64,000 nucleotides of DNA from Chryseobacterium formosense (GCF_900116415.1 NZ_FPAP01000001.1:496001-560000), one strand, 5' to 3'. Positions 27,460 to 37,357 are shown, counted from the stretch's first letter. Notes: generated by a model from the sequence alone, not told the origin. Program-made: numbers and translations.

Positions 27460-30279
27460 ATGAAACAAACTAATTTAAAGTATTCTTGTCTTATTGCTGT
27501 TCTCTACTTCGGTATGAATGTCAATGGACAGACTACTCCTCAAGACACCGTTCCAAAAGAGCAAAAGATTGAGGAGGTTGTGATGATTGGGTATGGTAGC
27601 CGTAAGAAAGTTGATAATACAACTTCTATAAGTTCAATTGGAGCTGATGAAGTTGTTAAAACGAAAGTTCTAAACGCTTCACAAGCTATTCAGGGAAAAG
27701 CAGCGGGTGTGCAGGTCACGGCTTCAGATTCTCCTGGTTCAACGCCAACAGTGATGATTAGAGGCCTAGGTACTGTTTTAGGTGGAAGAACTCCATTATA
27801 TGTTGTAGATGGTATGTTCATGGAAAATATTAATAATATCAATTCCAATGACATTCTTTCGTATGATATTTTAAAAGACGCTGCTGCATTAGCAATTTAT
27901 GGTAACAGAGCTGCGAATGGTGTAATTATTATTACTACGAAATCTGGTAGAGGAAAGCTTAATGTGGAATATGATGGTCTTGTAGGACTAAGAACTCCAT
28001 TAAAAACGGTAAAGATGGCAAATGCTAATGAATTTGTAAATTATAATAATACCGCGAACAGTTTTCTAACCCCTCCCGGAAGATCATTCTCAACAAATCA
28101 ACCATATAATACAGATTGGTTTAAAGAAATTACAAGAACAGGTATTTACAATCAACATAACGTTGCTATATCTGGTTCATCTGAGGCGGCTAAATACTTT
28201 TTTAGTTTAAGTAACTATGATGAACAATCTATATTAAATGGTACTGATTATAATAGAACAACGATTAGAACAAATAATGAATTTAAGATTTCAAAGAAAA
28301 TAACATTATCTCAAAATTTAAGCGTTGCATTCACTAATATTACTCCAAAACCATTTAGTGCCTTTACAAATGCCTATAAGCAATCACCATTAGTTCCTGT
28401 TTATTATCCTTCAGGGCAATATGGACAGCCAATTTGGGATGCTAATGGAAATATTAGTTATTCAGGTGGAAGATTTAATAATGTAGGAAATCCTGTTAGT
28501 CAGTTAAATTTTAACAATGAGCAGAATAAAAGTATGCTGATGCAAGGGGGATTAAAATTGGATGTAGAAATTATGAAGGGATTGAAATTTACTTCTCAGT
28601 TTTCCGGAGAATACTCAAATTACAAAGCATATAATTTCTCAGATGATTTATCTATTTGGTTAGCTGCTGATCCTACAAGAGTTCCTGCTTTATTTGATGG
28701 AAACGCAAAAAATACTTTGACAAATACTAAACAAGATTACTATAATTGGTCTCTAACGAATTATTTAAATTATAACAGAACGTTTGGCAGTCATAATATT
28801 GATGTAATGTTAGGAACTGAGTCTTTTGTTAAAAATGGAATTGAAGAATTAATTGTAAAAAGAAAAGATTTAGGAACTGTTTCTAACTATTGGGATCTTT
28901 CAGGAACGGAATATATTAATAATATTTTATCTCTTAATTCTGTAAAATACAATAAGAATACTACTAATTCATATTTTGCTAGAGCACAATATAAATTTAT
29001 GAATCGATATCTTCTAAGTGCAACCGTTAGAAGAGATGGATCTTCCCAGTTTGCTGACGGTAACAAATGGGGAACTTTTCCATCATTCGGAGCAGGATGG
29101 GTTATTTCTGAAGAATCATTCATGAAAGATGGTTTCTTTAACCTACTTAAATTAAGAGGAGGATGGGGAAGACTTGGTAATCAGAATGTACCATTAAACT
29201 ATCTTCCTTTGGCTTCAGGCAATTCTTATAATTATGCATTTGGAGCTAATCCTGTTAGTAATGGAGTTACTATTAATAAAGGTCTTGATCCTAACTTGGG
29301 ATGGGAAATTACTGAAGAATCATCATTAGGATTAGATTTTGGCGTGCTTAATAATAAATTAACGGGTACGTTTGATGTTTATAATAGAGAAACAAAAAAT
29401 CTTATTTTAGATGTTTCAAACTATTTAACTTCGGGACAAAGCGATAAATTTAATTCTCATGTAGGTTCTGTAACCAATAAAGGTATAGAAGCATCTTTAA
29501 ATTGGTCGGATAAGGTAGGTGAAGATTTCTCGTATTCAATAGGTGCTAACTATTCATTTAATAAAAATGAATTAACTCGTGTAAATAATGCAAATATTTC
29601 ACCAATTAATGGAGGTAGTTTAGGTAATGGTCAATGGACTAAGTTATTTAATGCTACAACAGTTGGGCATGCATTAGGTAGTTTTTATCTTTGGGAATTT
29701 GATGGTTATGATGCCAATGGTAACATAAAATACAAAGATAATGATGGTGATGGCGTTACAGGATCGGCCGATGCAGATGACAGAAAGTATTTTGATTCAT
29801 ATATTCCTAAATCTACTTTGGGTGTAAATATTTCAATGACATATAAAAATTGGGATTTTAATCTTAGTGGTTATGGGGCATTTGGCTTTAGTGTTTACAA
29901 TGGTAAAAAAGCACAAAGAATTTCTGGAGAAAACGTTGAAGCTTCTGTAGCAAATGATTATTGGACTGCCTCAAATACTAATGCTGGTAATCCAAGACCA
30001 TATACAACTATTCCAATTGCTTCTACATTCTTTCTAGAAAAAGGAGACTATTTTAGAATTAACAATATTTCTGTTGGTTATACTATTAGAAACGTTGTTG
30101 ATTATGTAAAATCGGTAAGATTATATGTAAGTGCAATTAATCCTTTTATTTTTACTAAATATTCTGGATTTAACTCTGAGTTAAATGCAGATGGAAATCC
30201 ATATAATCTTACAGGTATTGAGTTGGATTCTTATCCTTCGCTTAGAACTTTTGTATTTGGTTTAAATGTTAATTTTTAA
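27460..30279 (+). CDS. SusC/RagA family TonB-linked outer-membrane protein
   Basis: 939 aa from the ATG at 27460; the upstream in-frame ATG (27436) lacks a signal peptide. It has a signal (ends near NVNGQ), the TonB-box-like IEEVVMIGYGSRKK, a plug with VMIRGLGTVLGG and RTPLYVVDGMF, then a large beta-barrel ending in LNVNF. The usual N-terminal carboxypeptidase-like domain is absent, so it is a short SusC. It imports glycan oligomers with the SusD partner that starts four bases after its stop. Confidence 0.93.
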   Translation: MKQTNLKYSCLIAVLYFGMNVNGQTTPQDTVPKEQKIEEVVMIGYGSRKKVDNTTSISSIGADEVVKTKVLNASQAIQGKAAGVQVTASDSPGSTPTVMIRGLGTVLGGRTPLYVVDGMFMENINNINSNDILSYDILKDAAALAIYGNRAANGVIIITTKSGRGKLNVEYDGLVGLRTPLKTVKMANANEFVNYNNTANSFLTPPGRSFSTNQPYNTDWFKEITRTGIYNQHNVAISGSSEAAKYFFSLSNYDEQSILNGTDYNRTTIRTNNEFKISKKITLSQNLSVAFTNITPKPFSAFTNAYKQSPLVPVYYPSGQYGQPIWDANGNISYSGGRFNNVGNPVSQLNFNNEQNKSMLMQGGLKLDVEIMKGLKFTSQFSGEYSNYKAYNFSDDLSIWLAADPTRVPALFDGNAKNTLTNTKQDYYNWSLTNYLNYNRTFGSHNIDVMLGTESFVKNGIEELIVKRKDLGTVSNYWDLSGTEYINNILSLNSVKYNKNTTNSYFARAQYKFMNRYLLSATVRRDGSSQFADGNKWGTFPSFGAGWVISEESFMKDGFFNLLKLRGGWGRLGNQNVPLNYLPLASGNSYNYAFGANPVSNGVTINKGLDPNLGWEITEESSLGLDFGVLNNKLTGTFDVYNRETKNLILDVSNYLTSGQSDKFNSHVGSVTNKGIEASLNWSDKVGEDFSYSIGANYSFNKNELTRVNNANISPINGGSLGNGQWTKLFNATTVGHALGSFYLWEFDGYDANGNIKYKDNDGDGVTGSADADDRKYFDSYIPKSTLGVNISMTYKNWDFNLSGYGAFGFSVYNGKKAQRISGENVEASVANDYWTASNTNAGNPRPYTTIPIASTFFLEKGDYFRINNISVGYTIRNVVDYVKSVRLYVSAINPFIFTKYSGFNSELNADGNPYNLTGIELDSYPSLRTFVFGLNVNF

Positions 30280-30282
30280 AAA

Positions 30283-31746
30283 ATGAAAAAAAAATATATA
30301 ATAATATCAGCTCTTCTTTTAACAGGAATTTTTAGTCAGAGCTGTAGTGAAGACTTTATAGATGTATCTCCAACTGAGCAGGTAAGTGTTGATGATTTAT
30401 CACTTTATAATAATAATGCAGGAGCTACCAGTTTTGTAAATTCTATCTATGCAAAATTTTTAGATTGGGATATGAGTACCTTTGCTTGGATTGGCGTAAC
30501 TTCTATAACTTCAGATGACGCTGATAAAGGAAGTACACCAGGTGATACAGGGACTGATAAAGATATTCTGGATGCTCTAACTTTTACTCCATCTACACCT
30601 TCTTTTGAAAGCTTATTTTCTTCAAATTATCAAGGAATTAATAGATGTAATCAAGCTCTTAAGTATTTACCCCAACTTAATAATGCAGATGAAAATTTAA
30701 GAGCCAGATTAACAGGAGAAGCTAAATTTCTTAGAGCTTTCATGTATTTTACTTTAGTAAGATCATTTGGAGGTGTGCCTTTAGTAGATCATGTTCCTAC
30801 TTCAAGTCCTGAAGATGTAGAAATGCAATTAACAAGAAAAACTAAAGAAGAAATATATGCTTTTATTGAAAAAGACTTAATTGAAGCAGCTGCTGCATTA
30901 CCAGATAGAACCGCTTATAGTGGAACTGATGCTGGACGAGCATCTAAAGGTGCCGCACATGCATTATTAGCAAAAGTTTATCTATATCAGAAAAAATATC
31001 AATTAGCAATTGATCAATGTAATTTAGTTACTGGTTATTCTTTAACACCTAATTTTATTGATATTTATAAAGTTTCTGGTGAGAATAATGCAGAGTCTAT
31101 TTTTGAAATTCAAGGTTCAGGTATCGAAACAGGTAAAGGAATTCAACAGTATACTCAGGTTCAAGGAGCTAGAGGAACTGGTGGTTGGGGTTGGGGATTC
31201 AATACGCCTACCCAAAATCTATTTGATGCTTACACAGCAGAAGGTGATACTGAAAGAAGAGATGCTACTATTATCCGTAAAGGTATGACATTATATGACG
31301 GTAGAGTTGTTGGAGCAGATGCAGATAATGACTACTATAATTATAAAGCATATTCATCAGCATATACAACACAAAGTTCTACAGATGCTAATATTCGTTA
31401 TCTTAGATATGCAGAAGTACTATTGATCAAAGCAGAAGCTTTAAATGAACTTGGTCAAACTTCGGCAGCAATTCCATTGTTGAATCAAGTAAGAGATAGA
31501 GCAAATATAAGTAATACTACTGCCTCTTCACAATCAGATGTTAGAACGGCAATTTGGAAAGAAAGAAGATTAGAATTAGCTTTTGAACATGATAGATGGT
31601 TTGATTTGGTTAGAACAGGCCAGGCTCAATCCGCAATGACAGCAAATGGAAAAACTTTTGTAGTTGGTAAGCATGAATTGTTTCCTTTGCCTCAAACATT
31701 TATTACTGAAGCGAAAGGGCGCTCGGCACAAAATCCAAATTATTAA
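30283..31746 (+). CDS. SusD/RagB family surface glycan-binding lipoprotein
   Basis: 487 aa with lipobox SQSC (Cys21). It has the TPR-rich SusD scaffold: INRCNQALKYLP, GEAKFLRAFMYFTLVRSFGGVPL, and the C-terminal WKERRLELAFEHDRWFDLVR. It binds glycan at the cell surface and caps the SusC barrel. Three bases separate it from susC. A strong terminator follows it, so the downstream enzymes probably have their own promoters or depend on read-through. Confidence 0.93.
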   Translation: MKKKYIIISALLLTGIFSQSCSEDFIDVSPTEQVSVDDLSLYNNNAGATSFVNSIYAKFLDWDMSTFAWIGVTSITSDDADKGSTPGDTGTDKDILDALTFTPSTPSFESLFSSNYQGINRCNQALKYLPQLNNADENLRARLTGEAKFLRAFMYFTLVRSFGGVPLVDHVPTSSPEDVEMQLTRKTKEEIYAFIEKDLIEAAAALPDRTAYSGTDAGRASKGAAHALLAKVYLYQKKYQLAIDQCNLVTGYSLTPNFIDIYKVSGENNAESIFEIQGSGIETGKGIQQYTQVQGARGTGGWGWGFNTPTQNLFDAYTAEGDTERRDATIIRKGMTLYDGRVVGADADNDYYNYKAYSSAYTTQSSTDANIRYLRYAEVLLIKAEALNELGQTSAAIPLLNQVRDRANISNTTASSQSDVRTAIWKERRLELAFEHDRWFDLVRTGQAQSAMTANGKTFVVGKHELFPLPQTFITEAKGRSAQNPNY

Positions 31747-31767
31747 TTATTTTATGGATATTTAACC

Positions 31768-31797
31768 AAAGAGGAGAGATTTACTCTCCTCTTTTTT
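31768..31797 (+). terminator. Terminator after susD
   Basis: Stem GAGGAGAG (31771-31778) against CTCTCCTC (31784-31791), 5-base loop, extended by A-T pairs and TTTTTT. Confidence 0.85.
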
Positions 31798-31824
31798 CGT
31801 AATTTTAATTTATGAAAGATTTTT

Positions 31825-33213
31825 ATGAAAAGGATAATACTATCAGTTGCAGCAGCATCAATAATTGCAGTTTCCTGCAAAAATTCTCAAAACACAAAGC
31901 AGGCAGTTTCAAAAGTTGAGGCTGTAAGATCAAATATTTCCAATGAGCAGTTAATGGATAAAGTTCAAAAAGATGCTTTGAAGTACTTTTGGGATTACGC
32001 AGAACCAAACTCGATGTTGGGAAGAGAGCGTTACCATGAAGACAATATTTATCCTCAGAATGATAAAAATGTTATTACGACCGGAGGTTCAGGGTTTGGG
32101 TTAGCTACAATTTTAGTAGGTGTGGAAAGAGGTTTTGTTCCAAGAAAAGAAGCAGTAACAAGACTGACTACTATGATGGATTTTCTTGCCAAAGCAGACC
32201 GTCATAAAGGAGCATGGTCACATTGGATCAATGGAGAAACCGGAAAAACAGTTCCATTTGGTAAAAAAGATAATGGTGGAGATCTTGTGGAAACTGCATT
32301 TTTAACTTCAGGGATTTTAATGGTTCGTGAATATTTCAAAAATGGAAATGCAGAAGAAAAAGCACTAGCTAAGAAATGTGACGAACTTTGGAAAGGTATT
32401 CAATGGAACTGGTACACCAAAGGTGGTGAAAAAGTTTTGTATTGGCACTGGTCACCCGAATATCAATGGGAAATGAACTTTCCACTGGAAGGCTATAATG
32501 AATGTTTAATTACTTACATTTTAGCCGCTTCATCGCCAACGTATTCAATAGATGCTGAAACCTATTACAAAGGCTGGACAAGAAACGGGACCTATCTTTC
32601 AGACAGAGAAAAATATGGACTTCCAATGTATGTAAAGTACAACGGTGCAGAAGAATATGGCGGACCGCTTTTCTGGGCTCATTATTCTTACATCGGTTTA
32701 GATCCTACAAACTTATCTGATAAACTGATCAAAAATTACTTTGATTTAAACAAAAATCAGGTTCTTATCGATTACAAATACTGTGTAGAAAATCCAAAAG
32801 GATGGAAAGGTTACGGACCAAATTATTGGGGATTAACGGCATCTTACTCAAGAAACAAAGATGGAGGTGTTGGCTACGATGCTCATTTTCCGCAAAACGA
32901 TCACGGTGTGATTACTCCGACGGCGGCTTTGAGCAGTTTTCCGTATTCACCGAAAGAATCTATGGATTTCCTGAAATTTATTTATACTCAAAAACCAGAA
33001 TTTATAGGTTCTGCAGGACCTTATGATGCAACTTCGATTCATTATAACAATTGGACGACGCCAAGATATTTAGCCATCGATCAGGGAACTATTGCCCCGA
33101 TGATTGAAAACTACCGTACAGGATTTTTATGGAAATTATTCATGAATGCTCCTGAAATCCAACAAGGATTAAAGAAATTAAGTTTTAAATCAGAAAAATA
33201 TAACATTAAATAG
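31825..33213 (+). CDS. Glucoamylase-family lipoprotein (PF10091), GH144-like beta-glucanase
   Basis: 462 aa with lipobox AVSC (Cys18). Residues 50-460 form an all-helical (alpha/alpha)6-type domain with DALKYFWDYAEPNSMLGRER, GGSGFGLATILVGVERG, HWSPEYQWEMNF and LFWAHYSYIGLDP. The family name glucoamylase is historical; Bacteroidota members of this group founded GH144, endo-beta-1,2-glucanases. The assignment here is by resemblance only. It is cell-surface or periplasmic and sits between susD and a GH3 beta-glucosidase. Confidence 0.75.
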   Translation: MKRIILSVAAASIIAVSCKNSQNTKQAVSKVEAVRSNISNEQLMDKVQKDALKYFWDYAEPNSMLGRERYHEDNIYPQNDKNVITTGGSGFGLATILVGVERGFVPRKEAVTRLTTMMDFLAKADRHKGAWSHWINGETGKTVPFGKKDNGGDLVETAFLTSGILMVREYFKNGNAEEKALAKKCDELWKGIQWNWYTKGGEKVLYWHWSPEYQWEMNFPLEGYNECLITYILAASSPTYSIDAETYYKGWTRNGTYLSDREKYGLPMYVKYNGAEEYGGPLFWAHYSYIGLDPTNLSDKLIKNYFDLNKNQVLIDYKYCVENPKGWKGYGPNYWGLTASYSRNKDGGVGYDAHFPQNDHGVITPTAALSSFPYSPKESMDFLKFIYTQKPEFIGSAGPYDATSIHYNNWTTPRYLAIDQGTIAPMIENYRTGFLWKLFMNAPEIQQGLKKLSFKSEKYNIK

Positions 33214-33251
33214 TATTTTTAAGGAACTTAATCCCGCTCTCCGCACTCGCT

Positions 33252-33306
33252 ATTTTTAGTGATTTTGCAGCGGCGGCTTTGCCGCCGCTGCAAAATCACT
33301 AAAAAT
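33252..33306. repeat. Perfect 26-bp palindrome with a 3-base loop
   Basis: Arms 33252-33277 and 33281-33306 are exact reverse complements around TTT. The inner part is GC-rich (GCAGCGGCGGC) in a very AT-rich context, and the outer part is AT-rich. It lies 39 bases after the GH144-like gene and would form an exceptionally stable hairpin or cruciform. Confidence 0.9.
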
Positions 33307-33410
33307 GAGCTCAAACATTTGCTGCGATCGGGGCTAAAATATTCAGACAACAAATCAAAGTCTTGTCAAGATTCAAGCATTCATAAGGATAAGATTATAG
33401 ATAAAAACAT

Positions 33411-33475
33411 CAATAGAAACGGGCTTTAGCCCGTTTAAAAAAAAAATAAAATCAAACGGCTTTAGCCAAAACCTA
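33411..33475 (+). repeat. GCTTTAGCC repeat, copy 2
   Basis: CAATAGAAACGGGCTTTAGC and, 32 bases on, a second GGCTTTAGCC. Layout and spacing match the copy at 17724. It ends just before the esterase gene start. Confidence 0.6.
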
Positions 33476-33482
33476 AAGAAAG

Positions 33483-34190
33483 ATGAGTTTAAAATTAAAA
33501 TATCTACCGCTTTTACTTCTTCCATTCTCCCTAAGCCTAAACGCTCAGGAAATAAAAGCCGAACTCAACAAAGAAATTAAAAGACAGGAAAAAATTTCCT
33601 ACATTTTAGATTACCCTCAGAAAGTAAAAGGAAATGTTCCTTTAATTGTCTTTCTTCACGGTTCAGGAGAAAGAGGAAACGATTTGGAAAAAGTAAAAGC
33701 GCACAGTCCGTTTACCTACAAGAATTTAATTAAAGAACCTGTGGCGATTTTAGCACCACAATGTCCTGAAAATGAATGGTGGGACACGGTAAGTATTTAT
33801 AATTTAATCAAAGAAATTCAGAGAAAATACAAAATTGATGCTTCCAGAATTTACCTTACAGGGCTTTCGATGGGAGGTTGGGGAACATTAAAATTAGCAA
33901 TGGAGCATCCCGAAATGTTTGCTTCCGTAGTTTCAGTTTGCGCACCTACGGATCGTGTGATGTATGCGAATATTCATCAGTATAAAGATCTCAATATGAA
34001 AATCTTCCACGGAGGAATGGATGATGTTGTTTTACCTGAAAACGCATTTAATTTTTATCAGAAACTACATCCAGTCAATCCAACTGCAGAACTAACGATT
34101 TTCCCGAATGATAATCACAATTCATGGGATTCAACCTACTCAAATCCTGCTTTATACGAATGGATGCTGAGTAAAAAGAAAGAGAAATAA
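33483..34190 (+). CDS. Secreted alpha/beta-hydrolase, esterase-like
   Basis: 235 aa with a signal peptide (ends SLNAQ). Catalytic features: oxyanion stretch VFLHGSGERGNDL, nucleophile elbow GLSMGGWG, acid in GGMDDVVLP and His in NDNHNSWDS. It resembles carboxylesterase/feruloyl-esterase-like PUL enzymes of the prolyl-oligopeptidase group. Deacylation of a glycan is plausible from the setting but not shown. Confidence 0.8.
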   Translation: MSLKLKYLPLLLLPFSLSLNAQEIKAELNKEIKRQEKISYILDYPQKVKGNVPLIVFLHGSGERGNDLEKVKAHSPFTYKNLIKEPVAILAPQCPENEWWDTVSIYNLIKEIQRKYKIDASRIYLTGLSMGGWGTLKLAMEHPEMFASVVSVCAPTDRVMYANIHQYKDLNMKIFHGGMDDVVLPENAFNFYQKLHPVNPTAELTIFPNDNHNSWDSTYSNPALYEWMLSKKKEK

Positions 34191-34223
34191 TTCTAAAATA
34201 TTTATTCAAATTGTTTGAGAGAA

Positions 34224-34790
34224 ATGACTCAGCAGATAAAAGATAAACTAATTTATAATAAAAAAGAATATTATCTAAATGTGGAATTAATTGAAGGGTA
34301 TTTTCGGGATTTTCCTGAAAAACTTCCAAAATTTGATGTTGATTGCACCGCACTTTGGAGAGGATATATAGCTATATTTGAAATTAAGAATAATGAGCTT
34401 TACATTAAAAAGCTTGATTGTTTAGCTGATATAGATTTTAATATGAAGTCATTACGTGATGAAATATTTCCAAATAATAAATTTGAGTGGTATTCAGGGC
34501 TTATTAGAATAGACGATTTTAGAGGTGAATTTGACCTTGAACCAAAAGATGGAATTTTTGAATATTTAGAGATTGTCAAAGGAAATTTTAAGCAAAAAAG
34601 AATTTTTAATTATGTTGAATTACAAGAATTTAAAAAAGCGCAATTTGAATATTTTTTAATTTCTGAAGAAATCGAACATATATATGATTTTTGGCGAAGG
34701 AACAACGAAAATGGAATTATTAAGAAAGATGTTGTCAACAAGATTATTTTAGAAAACATAATGGAATATACTAGAGAAGTATATGTGTAA
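34224..34790 (+). CDS. Orphan protein of unknown function inside the PUL
   Basis: 188 aa from the ATG at 34224 (a TTG start three codons upstream is possible). No signal peptide, unlike the exported proteins around it. It shows LWRGYIAIFEIKNNELYIKKL and a long charged helical tail. The base composition is more AT-rich than the enzymes on either side. I have an impression that similar 'WRGYIA.WEI' proteins occur widely as lone or immunity-like genes in Bacteroidota, but I cannot verify it. It is probably not a catabolic part of the locus. Confidence 0.6.
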   Translation: MTQQIKDKLIYNKKEYYLNVELIEGYFRDFPEKLPKFDVDCTALWRGYIAIFEIKNNELYIKKLDCLADIDFNMKSLRDEIFPNNKFEWYSGLIRIDDFRGEFDLEPKDGIFEYLEIVKGNFKQKRIFNYVELQEFKKAQFEYFLISEEIEHIYDFWRRNNENGIIKKDVVNKIILENIMEYTREVYV

Positions 34791-34843
34791 AACGAGGTTC
34801 TTGTTTGTTAATTAACAAAAACATGAAACTAATTACAAGTATA

Positions 34844-34924
34844 ATTTGCTGAGTGAAACGCCTTTGCGAACGAAAATATGCAGGGCAATTTTAAACAAAA
34901 ATCTTTGCGAACTTTGCGTTTAAA
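34844..34924 (+). repeat. CGCCTTTGCG repeat, copy 2
   Basis: TTTGCTGAGTGAAACGCCTT at the start and ACTTTGCGTTTA at the end, as in the copies at 19761 and 41426. It fills the gap before the GH3 gene. Confidence 0.6.
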
Positions 34925-35026
34925 TTGAATAAAAAGAAAAACAAAAAGAAAATATAATTAAAGAAATTAAATAAGAAGACGTATGAAATCGAAGATTCAC
35001 GAATTCCTTAAAAAAATGAAGAAGTT

Positions 35027-37357
35027 ATGAGTAAAAAGTTAATTGTAATAGCCACGTTAGCATTAGCGCCTGTTTTTTCGGCGCAGGAAATGGTAACAAA
35101 GCCGGTTCAGTCTTATCAGACTGCACAATACCAGTCGAAGAAAAAGGCTTTTGTTGATGCACTTTTAGCTAAAATGACCTTAGACGAAAAAATCGGACAA
35201 TTAAATTTACCAAGTTCAGGAGATTTTACGACGGGTCTGGCTAAAAATTCAGACATCGGAAAAAAAGTAGAACAAGGTTTAGTCGGTGGACTTTTCAATA
35301 TAAAAGGAGCAGATAAAATCAAAGCCGTTCAGAAAGTGGCAGTGGAAAACAGCCGTCTGAAGATTCCGATGATTTTCGGGATGGATGTAATACACGGTTA
35401 CGAAACAACTTTCCCGATTCCATTAGGTTTAGCAGCTTCTTGGGACATGAATCTGGTTCAGCAATCCGCAAGGGTAGCAGCAAAAGAAGCTGCTGCCGAC
35501 GGAATCAACTGGACATTCTCGCCAATGGTAGATATTTCCCGTGAGCCAAGATGGGGAAGAGTTTCCGAAGGTTCGGGTGAAGATCCTTATTTAGGAAGTG
35601 AAATCGCTAAAAATATGGTTTATGGTTACCAAGGAAAAGACTTGGCAAACGGAACCAATATTTTAGCTTGTGTAAAGCATTTTGCATTGTATGGAGCCGG
35701 TGAAGCGGGTAGAGATTACAATACTGTTGACATGAGCCACGTGAGAATGTTCAACGAATATTTTCCCCCTTATAAAGCGGCAGTTGATGCGGGTGTAGCT
35801 TCGGTAATGGCTTCTTTCAATGAAGTAGATGGAGTACCGGCAACCGGGAACAGATGGCTGCAGACTGAAGTATTAAGAAATCTATGGAAATTCAAAGGTT
35901 TTGTGGTAACTGATTATACAGGAATCAACGAAATGATCGACCACGGAATGGGTAATCTTCAGGAAGTTTCAGCTTTAGCTTTGAAAGCAGGAATCGATAT
36001 GGATATGGTAGGTGAAGGATTTTTAACAACGCTTAAAAAATCTTTATCTGAAGGGAAAGTGACGCAGGCCGAAATCGATATGGCAACGAGAAGAATTCTT
36101 GAAGCAAAATATGATTTAGGTTTGTTTGATAATCCTTACAAACACGGAGATGCAAAGTTAGCTGCAAAAGAAGTGTACAGCATGGAAAATCGTAATATTG
36201 CGAGAAGCGCTGCTGCTCAGTCAATGGTTTTAATGAAAAACGAAAACCAGGTTTTACCACTGAAAAAAACAGGAACGGTTGCAGTAATTGGTCCTTTAGT
36301 AAACAACTCGATGAACATGGCAGGAACATGGAGTGTGGCTACAAAACACGCTATTTCTGTTAATTTAATGCAGGGTCTTGAAGCGAATTATGGTAAAGAG
36401 GTGAAATTCCTTTCTGCAAAAGGAGCAAACATTGATTATGATGCTAAATTAGAAGACATTTATGCAGCACACGGTAAGAAAACCGACAGAGACAATCGTT
36501 CAAAAGAAGCTTTATTAAAAGAAGCAGTTGACGTTGCCAACAAAGCCGATGTTATCGTTTTAGCGATCGGAGAATCTGCGGAAATGAGCGGAGAGTCTTC
36601 TTCAAGAACAGAAATCACGATTCCTCAGTCTCAGGTGGATTTGTTAAACGAATTAAAAAAGACAGGAAAACCAATTGCGATGATATTATTTACAGGTCGT
36701 CCTTTGGCGTTAACGAATGTAAAAGATACACCTGATGCGATTTTAAATGCATGGTTCCCGGGTTCAGAAGCTGGAAATGCCATTGCAGACGTTCTTTTCG
36801 GGAAAGTAAATCCTTCAGGAAAATTGCCTATGACGTTCCCAAGAAGTTTAGGACAAGTGCCGATTTATTATAATGCTAAAAATACGGGGCGCCCTTTAGA
36901 CCAGAAGTTGGTTGATAAATGTGAATACCAAAGATTCCGTTCCAACTATATGGATGAATGTAATACGCCATTGTATCCGTTCGGTTATGGTTTAAGTTAT
37001 TCTAAATTCAATTATTCTGATGTAACGGTTTCAAACGCCAATCCAAAAGGAAATCAGACGATTCAGGCTTCGGTTACGGTAACGAATTCCGGAAATTATG
37101 ACGGAGCGGAAATTGTTCAGCTTTACATCAGAGATTTAGTAGGAACGATTACAAGACCGGTAAAAGAATTGAAAGGTTTCCAGAAAGTAATGTTGAAAAA
37201 AGGCGAATCTAAAAAAGTTACTTTCGACATCACTCCGGAACAACTGAAATTCTACAACGGAAATTTGAAATATGATTGGGAAGCGGGAGAATTTGATATT
37301 ATGATTGGTACAAACTCTGAGCAGGTAAGCCATTCAAAAATAAACTGGACAAAATAA
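35027..37357 (+). CDS. bglX: Glycoside hydrolase family 3 beta-glucosidase (BglX-type)
   Basis: 776 aa with a signal peptide (ends PVFSAQ). The GH3 N-domain runs from about 40 to 370, with GMDVIHGYETTFPIP, the sugar-binding VKHFALYGAGEAGRDY, and KGFVVTDYTGINE, whose Asp is the expected nucleophile. The GH3 C-domain and a C-terminal fibronectin III-like domain (VTVTNSGNYDGAEIVQLYIRD) follow. It releases glucose from beta-linked oligosaccharides in the periplasm. Its ATG overlaps the stop of a 15-codon upstream ORF (34983-35030). A strong terminator follows. Confidence 0.93.
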   Translation: MSKKLIVIATLALAPVFSAQEMVTKPVQSYQTAQYQSKKKAFVDALLAKMTLDEKIGQLNLPSSGDFTTGLAKNSDIGKKVEQGLVGGLFNIKGADKIKAVQKVAVENSRLKIPMIFGMDVIHGYETTFPIPLGLAASWDMNLVQQSARVAAKEAAADGINWTFSPMVDISREPRWGRVSEGSGEDPYLGSEIAKNMVYGYQGKDLANGTNILACVKHFALYGAGEAGRDYNTVDMSHVRMFNEYFPPYKAAVDAGVASVMASFNEVDGVPATGNRWLQTEVLRNLWKFKGFVVTDYTGINEMIDHGMGNLQEVSALALKAGIDMDMVGEGFLTTLKKSLSEGKVTQAEIDMATRRILEAKYDLGLFDNPYKHGDAKLAAKEVYSMENRNIARSAAAQSMVLMKNENQVLPLKKTGTVAVIGPLVNNSMNMAGTWSVATKHAISVNLMQGLEANYGKEVKFLSAKGANIDYDAKLEDIYAAHGKKTDRDNRSKEALLKEAVDVANKADVIVLAIGESAEMSGESSSRTEITIPQSQVDLLNELKKTGKPIAMILFTGRPLALTNVKDTPDAILNAWFPGSEAGNAIADVLFGKVNPSGKLPMTFPRSLGQVPIYYNAKNTGRPLDQKLVDKCEYQRFRSNYMDECNTPLYPFGYGLSYSKFNYSDVTVSNANPKGNQTIQASVTVTNSGNYDGAEIVQLYIRDLVGTITRPVKELKGFQKVMLKKGESKKVTFDITPEQLKFYNGNLKYDWEAGEFDIMIGTNSEQVSHSKINWTK

